A stretch of 46,688 bases of DNA from a virus: the IMG/VR virus record IMGVR_UViG_3300044620_001600, positions 1 to 46,688 of that record, one strand, 5' to 3'. How positions within the stretch are numbered: the stretch's first letter is position 1; each line of letters begins with the position of its first letter. Of the stretch, positions 9,501-13,651 are shown in pieces. The position numbers and the translations under genes are program-made. Under the pieces are notes generated by a model that did no database searches, was not told the DNA's origin, and saw only the letters and a program-made list of their open reading frames with translations.

Positions 9501-10836
9501 GCAAAAAATGAGTGAAAATATTAAAAAAGTAGTAGCCGAACAAATAGCATTAGGAAAAATGCCTGCTGATGTGGCAGAACAGTTTCTAAAAAATGCCGAT
9601 GCTTTAGCTAAACGCGTTGAATCAGCTAAAGAACAGGTAACAATTCTTGATCAAGCAATTGAACGATTAGGCAAGAATCAGGGAGTAGCTACCTTAGAAG
9701 CATCATTTAGAAAAACCAGAGATACAGTCAGGAGTATCCGTGATCGGTTAAATGATTTAACTATTCAAAGATTAAAGCTAGAGAATCAATCCCGACCGAC
9801 TTTATTTGATGATTCTGCTATCCTTGCCGAACGTATTAGCCTACAAAAAGAAAAAGAAGAACTAGAGGATTATTTAGAACCTTACAAAGACTTACCACAA
9901 TACGCTGATTTTGTAGCTAATATCCGATCAGAATGGGAAAAACTTGCAGAATTAAGATTAGAGCGAGTAGCATTAGATGCCTCTCCGAATCGTGGCGCAG
10001 CTGAAAGCTTCTTTTCTGACATTAGAGAAGGAAAAGGAATAGGATCGGCTTTTAGTAGTCTTGGCTTAAATATTGCAACTAAATTTGTCGAGGGTATTAC
10101 TAAGCCTGCTATCGATGCTTTAACTTCTGCTATCGATGGTTTTACTAAACCAATAACTCAGGCATTTGAGTCAGTATTTAATGCAATCATCGGGCCAGTG
10201 GGTAACTTTTTCACTAATGCCCTAAACAGTATCTTTAAACCAGTAGGTAACATCTTTTCCTCTATTTTTGGTGGCGGTGGCGGAGGTGGCTTATTTAACG
10301 GGCTACTTAGCGGAATAACAGGGATTTTTAGTGGGGGACTAGGCGGACTTGGTTCGATTGGATCACTTGGTAGTATAGGAGCCTCTAGCTTTGCTTCTGC
10401 TCCGGCTTCTGCCTTTTCTCTAGGTACAGGATTCAGCTTATTTAGTGATGGCGGGAAAGTTGGAGATGCCAATGTTCCGATAGAGAAAAATATCATTTCA
10501 GCTTTTCAGCGTGAACGAGCAATGTCAGGAGGGCGGAAACCTCGATTAATCGTAGCCAATGAAGATGAATTAATTCTCAACCCTAAAGAAACAGAAGCCT
10601 ATCTAGACTACAGAAATAATGCTCCTATTAAGAACTACGCCAACGGGGGATTTGTCGGGGGCAAGCCTAATTACTCCACGACCTCAAATAACAATAGCTC
10701 TAATCAGTCTCTAATAATCAATAACACCAATAACGTGACTGTAGAATCAAGGAATGATATGGGTTATAGTTTGAATCAATTGAAAGAACGGGAAAATACA
10801 CAAAATGAACGAACTAAAAAACGATTCTTTGGGTAA
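592..10836 (+). CDS. Giant tape measure protein (3414 aa) carrying cell-wall enzyme domains
   Basis: It sets tail length and probably helps DNA pass through the host envelope. Start: GTG 592 overlaps the previous TAG and follows AGGGGAG, so it is preferred over an in-frame TTG at 544. Domains by residue: degenerate ~37-aa repeats near 20-110; an alpha/beta-hydrolase-like region ~445-640 (GYSAGG Ser546, Asp594, His621); the TIGR02675-like tape measure core ~1144-1325; hydrophobic helices ~1375-1447; long coiled coil ~1470-2090; GH104 lambda-R-like lysozyme ~2192-2340 (AYAEGTD, Glu2209); L,D-transpeptidase-like region ~2352-2512 (His2469, Cys2480 in SAGC); class A beta-lactamase-like region ~2533-2773 (Ser2571-x-x-Lys2574, SDN 2628-2630, KIG from 2717); a second coiled coil; a Gly-rich hydrophobic segment; and a tape-measure-type C-terminus with a NPKETEAYL motif. 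Domain names come from motifs read by eye. The tape measure and GH104 calls are the firmest. Confidence 0.93.
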   Translation: MSLSLGTLEIGLGLNTAQYDSGIKSAKDQLSSLEQKVITPKVDHRPLDALNQHLTVKENHYDKLNKKIIAPKVNHVALEALNEYLTVTEKRIDEFNKKVIKVQVDDTELLALQKQLEETLALQNQVIESSKETTIKPTTDSQNLTKLQKDHEKTNIAQEKTRKKAHQNVSITTNNQNLTKLDQQHKQTQIKTIPVTTEQQSTIQKPSSVEQQNITQRPVATEQQNISQKPNIRGGGFSAMVAVELLSQILSGSLTKILSAVLPAILKVVETRKNFVSAVMSMPANFLKSYSEGAAYTYADIFTRNNIKAFDKEAGTNLYETGGSDLGKLAGKTVRKGKTVLNEHLETESAQKGSEAIADATKRTKEEMAELKKLAIEFYNTQDPSKAQELAEQLLKVSDSMRQVAMSPIDTFANARKELKSGESIAKAREQSATVQLDEKAVSEAKKIVFVSGGFAGKQGEGSKEIAENLQPKLEDGVLVIPIANKATDLSTSIKDNPLKWAGEAAAQTVGQGLSGTNEDSVSMLAAVIKARELNPNAQIDLLGYSAGGFVSEGATRLANQAGIENIKGVAIATPSMVGTTQIDNFSRYMGENDPIRLAEQTMGASDVSKQSQVISGIASHSSSDYLENAEIIKILNKEVDKLQENIEDIPDQLELFDMSSLQLKQRELVAIETQLKEVKEATKPLEHLKVDSIVATNIPNIKLGTEEKSFEIPSISSKNNPSKNITTDNKVSSNIGVKEKELVSLSKQTKDLKSLIQSNPASADIVKAQAQTDAIRKWFSDRYQKLKTLIDSGELDQAKKVANEILIAKEQASSDLEDILKLLKEAGQPTSIASGGVGASVQSAKGYLSSTGKKVQTAQETIGIKELSPIKSGLIQQIQKTGVDTTTVGFKTLFAKAIEQSAKSIASGGNKELIEANLEKLILSLNPVLANKNKTKGLGSDIIEGIKIGIKSESGDLDAEMREIALTLPKTIRDTLEIQSPSKVMMRIGRDIKRGLILGLDGIKTELKFKEIEIKDFVGKVKSLDRESLKTNVQKAGKRIFNALPSNVRSEVKFRQWEMEESAKQMQPLNRETIKTNIKQVGRKVFNIGGILDKIDDFKSKSKLEQFSTIADKVERSLDKLPEPIKKVAGLIRNAILGIVGFNILESTIGLLNKFGKEAFQTAIEAERLEMALSLTTDDAESALSRLKVQADKLGTSFLSSAKNYQQFSAAVMNTSLEFQKDKIFEGITLGLATRGANSQQQDRALLAITQIASKGRVSMEELNSQLGEAMPGALQIASRAYGVTAQEFIKLIESGSVASDEFLSKFATQTTLESAGGINVINDTAFAQVAKLENQLNLLRVEMGKPLLEVAKLGIPTVISGLTTLEDHGDKIVATFVSMGIVVSGVFVQMLHRLGLLKLGLKALGVTAASTKASIAQIGIGFVKGLGWTALVFGVMEAFKGLYQYINAGSEESKRSLKSTQESLQELRRLLEKPLPTPKASTVITDSATAIQQFKNNRERDKSLEFTAGGLSDTTQILKLSTDTFSDTKITEFTGNLDTLRQKAKDLKIDEIIASGNADVKKATSVRQEIAKVNQEIQALTEKYFPQIGLIVNEIASTEERITAIKKVLDDPGSSSSQKDNARIQLEITEVQLRKLKESQEKYNEAVKENLINYQRLTEQINKVARALFNIEFVSSGRTILSETDIKRQVLSGNLKPFEIDLTVREQSLSIVKDQFNSLNGLLATKEKELQNTLTDLINQRITELMPELNGIDFRTALQQGSVSPEAIGDRLQQLGDQAPFELKQVLETAKQQASIRRQTLTIDKSIVDTELEIANARRERARNARQASIVGANVNERIATLRQLPFGGPAASYQDALSEVRNQERLLGEAYRRLESASDDPNVIQQEVDNTRLALEQARANLLQQQTSLQDYYRNLDRQIIDFNRQIEDYRRQIEDAQLSAFKENRSLSESYSDLVRELDKNLLNAQNQLLDTTDRIRVQQVKNRLLIPGTSDAGKELGDIFLEFVQGQADLASRGRTFQSRTEEIETSYISTLRNIRNLQEQQQEAERNRLRTIEDIKRTQEDLNRTLADLIRQTNKELGFIPQSIKDIVTNLNTLPEPIKLINSELVAIPPNIKTSGEDLVKSIEETAEAIRKAKEGLILPAPSNFAPAPVWNGGGFLPPPASFSTFPTSSTLPSTLTPRGQQASQYLNNPQIRAFLDLVAYAEGTDYMPNEGYNTLFGHGQFVSFRDHPRQRVSKNGLRSDAAGRYQIMQATWDEEKAKLGLQDFSPTSQDLVAISRIMMRGALDEVLKGDVVGALFAARQEWAAFPGAGYGQRERSKESLTRKYQEIVKKYEQPSSTPSASTSSTIFVRRSGQKTPEGLEILRFDLIKDGKIIDTVIGGVTGRPSTQSAIGTNKTNIRGSETPLPDGNWSIDANHASRYLRQFNSGQFRNYNPSQIPVGTVGPAWIGAEPKFSTGRSQIGFHLDDLKIGSAGCLVFTDPNQIAKIANWVVQSGANSMFVDLDGKQTSRGGQGGSRDSIPSPSPSVQQQITNRLPKNIQSVLVQEVGGETVYSKNAQTPPASPASTIKVIIADLIAKEIASGKLSLKDAIAIKSPLVDPHGQLKANQVRTVEQLIQLMLEKSDNTATNVLIDRLGGLTRATELAKKEGYKNTTISRYLNIPGSGTPNISTAQDVTLAMQSLIKNQNPASQLAEQSLRQTRNFKYNNEIGGKIGNNSKVIGNVGLVNINGKEYIVTAYANINGNQLNNRTIITNATNAISQSIKDSTPNPSPVPMPTSVPVLQPPRVLTKEETKEGKGGPEFSSPPPIAQLPTLPNQNQDNFWDADLPPVPKDNPINFQSPNLPPVPNLPTGNLDAAADQIRNAETANQNAEELLRQLEASFLIDTTLDRAIKFGRQQEEDARALERTLRDASENVADLTINSKGYLTVQEEINKSATEVSRQYRSQIESLEDQRRTLLLNADGWQKMSENIKKVVAEQIALGKMPADVAEQFLKNADALAKRVESAKEQVTILDQAIERLGKNQGVATLEASFRKTRDTVRSIRDRLNDLTIQRLKLENQSRPTLFDDSAILAERISLQKEKEELEDYLEPYKDLPQYADFVANIRSEWEKLAELRLERVALDASPNRGAAESFFSDIREGKGIGSAFSSLGLNIATKFVEGITKPAIDALTSAIDGFTKPITQAFESVFNAIIGPVGNFFTNALNSIFKPVGNIFSSIFGGGGGGGLFNGLLSGITGIFSGGLGGLGSIGSLGSIGASSFASAPASAFSLGTGFSLFSDGGKVGDANVPIEKNIISAFQRERAMSGGRKPRLIVANEDELILNPKETEAYLDYRNNAPIKNYANGGFVGGKPNYSTTSNNNSSNQSLIINNTNNVTVESRNDMGYSLNQLKERENTQNERTKKRFFG

Positions 10837-11236
10837 TCAAATTGTTACCGAAGCTCTTGAATGGCTCGGTACTCCTTGGTTTCATGGTCAATCGCTTAAA
10901 GGGATTGGAACCGATTGTGTAGGATTTATCGCTGGCGTAGGGATTGAAGTCGGATTCTTGCCCCATGATTTCATTATTGAAAACTACGAACGGATTCCCC
11001 GGAATAACTTCTTAGTCAAATTCCTTGATCGGTTACTAGATAGAGTTGAAGGTGATTTGTGTAAAGGAGATATTTTGATGTTTCGTAAGTCAGGAGTAAA
11101 TGGTCATGTGGGGATTTATCTGGGAGATAGTGAGTACATTCACGCTGACTCAATAAATGGCGTGATGAAGACCTATATTCATGAATACCCGCCTGTACTG
11201 GTTTATCGAGTACCTACTTTAGGAGTGGTAAAATAA
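10805..11236 (+). CDS. NlpC/P60-family tail peptidase (gpK / GTA gp14-like)
   Basis: This 143-aa cysteine peptidase-like protein probably sits at the tail tip and cuts peptide cross-links of peptidoglycan during DNA entry. The family motif is clear: Cys38 in GTDCVGF, His101 in NGHVGIYLG and a third polar residue, His113, in YIHADS. The gene overlaps the tape measure by 32 nt, the usual neighbour in lambda-like and gene-transfer-agent-like tails. Its last codons (YRVPTLGVVK) lie inside a 39-bp sequence repeated at 12167. No clear ribosome binding site precedes the ATG, so translational coupling to the tape measure is likely. Confidence 0.9.
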   Translation: MNELKNDSLGNQIVTEALEWLGTPWFHGQSLKGIGTDCVGFIAGVGIEVGFLPHDFIIENYERIPRNNFLVKFLDRLLDRVEGDLCKGDILMFRKSGVNGHVGIYLGDSEYIHADSINGVMKTYIHEYPPVLVYRVPTLGVVK

Positions 11237-11242
11237 TAGAAA
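11204..11242 (+). repeat. 39-bp direct repeat, left copy
   Basis: It begins TATCGAGTACCTACTTTAGG and ends TAATAGAAA, identical to 12167-12205. This copy encodes the end of the NlpC/P60 protein and its stop codon. The flanking sequence stays partly similar after the repeat (CTACCTTTATCCC against TTACCATAAACCC). The two copies bracket a 963-bp unit. Confidence 0.95.
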
Positions 11243-11271
11243 GCTACCTTTATCCCTTTGCCCCAAACAGA

Positions 11272-11952
11272 ATGACAACGACACTTAGAATAGTACAACA
11301 ATTTTTAGACTCTGGCGATAGTGATAAAGCTAGAGAAGAAATTGATAGAGCTTTCGGCAATCTGAGAAAGGTAGATAGTCATGTTAGAGAGTTTGCCGCT
11401 CTGTTGACACTGGGATCGATCGAAGCTTTAGAAATCGGATTAGGAGTATTGGGACTTAAGCTTCTACAGAATGACGGCGAGATTAATAATGAGGTTATTT
11501 GGTTATTTATTGCGTCAATTTTATCTCGCAATAGTATTCCCTCTGATAGTCCATCTAGAATCAGCCTACTTGTTCTTACCGCTTCTGTCAATAGTTGGGA
11601 ATTACCAATTTTTGCGCTTCTTGCCCCTGCCCTCGACGCTTTTTTTAAAGTTAGCCTTGCGGACGGAACCCCTTTAATTGCCGAACAAACTCTCGATTTT
11701 TTGACCACTTGGGGAAGAATTTATGCTAAAGCACCTCATGTCAAAACACAGCTTCAAGAACTTCAATCTCTTAGTAATAATCTATTAGAGCAAGTAGATG
11801 ACTCAGAGTTAAAAGCTGAATGGTCAGAGGGAATTAATATATTTTTTGAAGAAGCCAGTACAACCAAATATTCCGATAGTAATGTTTTTTCTGATAGTGG
11901 AGAATTGATTAAAAAAATTTATTCGTTTTTGGATCGTGAAAAGTTAGAATAA
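11272..11952 (+). CDS. Hypothetical protein in repeat-flanked cassette (226 aa)
   Basis: I do not recognise this protein. It looks mostly alpha-helical, with a hydrophobic middle (residues ~75-130, including LLVLTASVNSWELPIFALLAPALDAFF) and an acidic C-terminal third. No signal peptide or catalytic motif is visible. It is the first gene of a cassette lying between two identical 39-bp repeats, so it is not part of the core tail operon and may be a moron (an added gene of benefit to phage or lysogen). The start is ATG 11272 in a weak context with no good Shine-Dalgarno sequence. Confidence 0.65.
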   Translation: MTTTLRIVQQFLDSGDSDKAREEIDRAFGNLRKVDSHVREFAALLTLGSIEALEIGLGVLGLKLLQNDGEINNEVIWLFIASILSRNSIPSDSPSRISLLVLTASVNSWELPIFALLAPALDAFFKVSLADGTPLIAEQTLDFLTTWGRIYAKAPHVKTQLQELQSLSNNLLEQVDDSELKAEWSEGINIFFEEASTTKYSDSNVFSDSGELIKKIYSFLDREKLE

Positions 11953-11978
11953 GTTTACACAATAGAGGAGGATTGATT

Positions 11979-12185
11979 ATGTCCTGGTTAGATAGATTAA
12001 AACAAGAGAAAACGGAGCTTGAAGAAAGGCTAACTGCTTTAAACAAGGCGTTGGAATCGCCACATGAAAGCATTTCATTAGAGCAACTAGCTCTTTTGGA
12101 ACAGCAATCAGAGGCAATGCAAACGTATTTAGATATTTTGGTAAAACGTTTATCGTTAATAGAAAGTATCGAGTACCTACTTTAG
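11979..12185 (+). CDS. Small coiled-coil phage protein (68 aa), crAss001_48-related type
   Basis: ATG 11979 follows GGAGG at 11967-11971 with good spacing, better than an upstream in-frame TTG at 11973. The protein is helical and heptad-like: DRLKQEKTELEERLTALNKA, then LEQLALLEQQSEAMQTYLDI, then LVKRL. This pattern resembles a widespread family of small phage proteins labelled crAss001_48-related, whose function is unknown. Its last residues (SIEYLL) are encoded by the right copy of the 39-bp repeat read in a different frame from the NlpC gene, so the natural C-terminus may have been replaced when the cassette formed. Confidence 0.65.
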   Translation: MSWLDRLKQEKTELEERLTALNKALESPHESISLEQLALLEQQSEAMQTYLDILVKRLSLIESIEYLL

Positions 12186-12205
12186 GAGTGGTAAAATAAT
12201 AGAAA
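12167..12205 (+). repeat. 39-bp direct repeat, right copy
   Basis: Identical to 11204-11242. Here it encodes the C-terminus of the 68-aa protein and leads into the 12221 gene. The spacing between copies is 963 bp. Confidence 0.95.
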
Positions 12206-12220
12206 ATTACCATAAACCCA

Positions 12221-12532
12221 ATGAGAAAGATTATTTTAAGCTTATTGTTTTTAGGAATGATGCCTACCGAGGCACTATCCCTCGACAACCAGACTCAAGA
12301 GATACTTGAGAAAAGAACTTGTCAGTATCTCAAGTCTGGACTGACACTAAGGGAAACCACATCGGCGATCAGTTCTGCCGTTTTTCCGTACGCAACAGCA
12401 AGAGTAGGGACGGGGACAGGATCAGGATCGGAAATACTGTATATTTTGCGCGATGAAATTGTGAGAGGTCAAACAAAAGCAATTCTTGAAAACGCTAAAA
12501 AAAGATGTCCAGAGTTTTTTCCTCGTAACTAA
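12221..12532 (+). CDS. Small secreted or periplasmic hypothetical protein (103 aa)
   Basis: The N-terminus is a clear Sec-type signal: MRKIILSLLFLGMMPTEALS, a positive start followed by a hydrophobic core and a plausible cleavage site after ALS. The mature part is about 84 residues with two cysteines (in KRTCQYL and KKRCPEF), which could form one disulfide. No known family is recognised. It ends the tail-side gene block; the next 450 nt of + strand hold no gene. It could act in the periplasm during lysis or superinfection exclusion, but the sequence shows only export. Confidence 0.65.
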   Translation: MRKIILSLLFLGMMPTEALSLDNQTQEILEKRTCQYLKSGLTLRETTSAISSAVFPYATARVGTGTGSGSEILYILRDEIVRGQTKAILENAKKRCPEFFPRN

Positions 12533-12565
12533 GAGGCGATACCGTGGGAAGTTAGATTGTAATTC

Positions 12566-12798
12566 GATTGTTAATAACCTTATTAACAATCGAAATCTTT
12601 GCCCTGTCTAGGTTTCAGGCTTTGTCGATGTCGTTGATGTCGTATAGAGAAAAAAAGAAAATGGGGTAAAAAGGAAAGACAGCCTCAGCAGTAAGAGCGT
12701 AAAAAAATAATATCGGGGGATAGTGTCAACAGTATCAACAAAGTCTAGAAGCTATATATACCAAGGGTTCTATTGTTAATAACAATATCTACAATCTA
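12566..12798. repeat. Intergenic element A (~233 bp), diverged copy of 20750-20980
   Basis: This non-coding block aligns almost end to end with 20750-20980. The shared blocks include CTAGGTTTCAGGCTTTGT (identical, 12608-12625 and 20792-20809), a GGGGGATAG-type block followed by AACAGTATCAACAAAG, TAAGAG-GTAAAAAAA and ATCTACAATCTA. Both copies begin with a hairpin; here it is 12563-12594, a 14-bp stem around CGATTGTTAATA with an ACCT loop. No reading frame is conserved. Origin, partition site or structured RNA are all possible. Confidence 0.8.
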
Positions 12799-12836
12799 AC
12801 TACAAACTAACAATGACTGCCAGCATAGAACACTAA

Positions 12837-12872
12837 AAAAGAGAGAGGATTATTTTAATCTTCTCTCTTTAA
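12837..12872. terminator. Hairpin terminator, AAAGAGAGAGGAT stem
   Basis: AAAGAGAGAGGATT pairs with the following AATCTTCTCTCTTT (one G-T pair) around an ATTT loop, giving a stem of about 14 bp flanked by A-rich and T-rich sequence. It could terminate transcription in both directions, closing the tail operon on the + strand. Confidence 0.7.
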
Positions 12873-12926
12873 CTATTTCTTTCTTCTCACTAAAATCGTC
12901 AAGTAACTGTTAATCGGAGAATAAAG

Positions 12927-12960
12927 TTAAAAGTGCCGGTCTGTGAACTGGCACTTTTAA
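12927..12960. terminator. Strong bidirectional terminator
   Basis: TTAAAAGTGCCGGT pairs with ACTGGCACTTTTAA across a six-base loop (one G-T pair). The A-run before and T-run after make it usable from either strand. It lies just past the end of the minus-strand 46-aa gene (12991-13131) and probably terminates that transcript too. Confidence 0.8.
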
Positions 12961-12990
12961 TGTTAGCTATCCCAATAACATCCTTGAGTA

Positions 12991-13131
12991 TCAGTCATCG
13001 GGTAAACTTCTAATCAATTCCCGGATTACCTCGGTTATTGACCGCTTTTGGGCTTTACAGTAGTTTTTTAGCTTTTTCTCTTCTGATTCTGATGTACGGA
13101 CGTTAAGAGGATAATAATTTTTACTTGACAT
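12991..13131 (-). CDS. Ribbon-helix-helix (CopG/Arc-like) DNA-binding protein, 46 aa
   Basis: The reading frame runs from ATG (complement of 13129-13131) to TGA (12991-12993). The protein starts MSSKNYYPLNVRTSESEEKK and continues with a helix-turn-helix of the ribbon type (KNYCKAQKRSITEVIRELIRSL). It has one basic beta strand (YYPLNVRTS) followed by two helices, the standard RHH layout, and would act as a dimer. Its start codon lies inside the -35 box of a + strand promoter at 13125, and a near-copy of that promoter stands before the nuclease gene at 13586. It may therefore repress itself, the 93-aa gene and the nuclease. No clear Shine-Dalgarno sequence is seen. Confidence 0.75.
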   Translation of the reverse strand: MSSKNYYPLNVRTSESEEKKLKNYCKAQKRSITEVIRELIRSLPDD

Positions 13132-13153
13132 TTCTAGTAGGCTTGTAGTAAAT
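13125..13153 (+). promoter_or_regulatory. Sigma70-type promoter with TTCTAGTAG spacer element (copy 1)
   Basis: TTGACA (13125-13130), 17-nt spacer, GTAAAT (13148-13153). The surrounding ~38 bp is nearly repeated at 13583-13620. The -35 overlaps the start codon of the minus-strand RHH gene, which suggests autoregulation by the bound protein. It would read toward the 93-aa gene. Confidence 0.65.
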
Positions 13154-13154
13154 T

Positions 13155-13249
13155 TAAGTTAGTCAAATATAGTTTAGCACCTTTTTCTACTATAAGTTAC
13201 GTTTAATCCCCGATCTAATTATGTTAAATTTACCGCTTGGACTAACTTA
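13155..13249. repeat. 10-bp inverted repeat in the leader of the 93-aa gene
   Basis: TAAGTTAGTC (13155-13164) and GACTAACTTA (13240-13249) are perfect inverted arms about 75 bp apart. The right arm overlaps a possible -35 (TTGGAC) of the 93-aa gene. They could be paired operator half-sites or the base of a long RNA stem. Confidence 0.5.
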
Positions 13250-13294
13250 GATAGTTGCAATATATCGCAAGAAAGATTACTTACAAAAGAGATT

Positions 13295-13576
13295 TTGATC
13301 GCAATTACTTCTGAATTAGCCAAAAAATCTGGTAAATTTAACGATACTAGCTATTGTTCTGTTTTAGTTGCCCCAGAGATTTTTGAAAAATTTATCATCA
13401 CTGAAACAGGATTAAATTATACGGTTCAGATTGTTGACGTACTAAGACTATTATACTGTTGGGAAGAGCTAGGTTTTCCCCTTCATATTGATACTACTGG
13501 CTTTGACTTTTATAAAGGTTGGGCTATATTTGAGGCGGAAACTGGTATCCCATTACTTGACATTAAAAATCTTTAG
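13295..13576 (+). CDS. Hypothetical protein (93 aa) upstream of the nuclease
   Basis: It starts with TTG 13295 (TTGATCGCAATT), preceded by AAAAGAGA as a weak ribosome binding site; no in-frame ATG lies nearby. The protein is a small mixed alpha/beta protein with an aromatic C-terminal half (LYCWEELGFPLHIDTTGFDF). I see no known motif. It is flanked on both sides by the same ~38-bp promoter sequence (13121 and 13583), so it may have arrived as a unit, or the promoter was duplicated around it. Next to a Cas12-like gene it could be a regulator or accessory factor, but nothing in the sequence proves that. Confidence 0.6.
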   Translation: MIAITSELAKKSGKFNDTSYCSVLVAPEIFEKFIITETGLNYTVQIVDVLRLLYCWEELGFPLHIDTTGFDFYKGWAIFEAETGIPLLDIKNL

Positions 13577-13585
13577 ACTTCTTAC

Positions 13586-13614
13586 TTGACATTTCTAGTA
13601 GGGTTATGGTAAAT
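13586..13614 (+). promoter_or_regulatory. Promoter of the Cas12-like gene (copy 2 of the TTCTAGTAG promoter)
   Basis: TTGACA (13586-13591), 17-nt spacer starting TTTCTAGTAG, GTAAAT (13609-13614). It is almost the same sequence as at 13125. The nuclease ATG lies 38 nt after the -10, with AAAGGAAGG at 13627-13635 as a distant ribosome binding site. Confidence 0.7.
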
Positions 13615-13651
13615 TTAAATAAGAATAAAGGAAGGTCGATCCATAAAAGCC

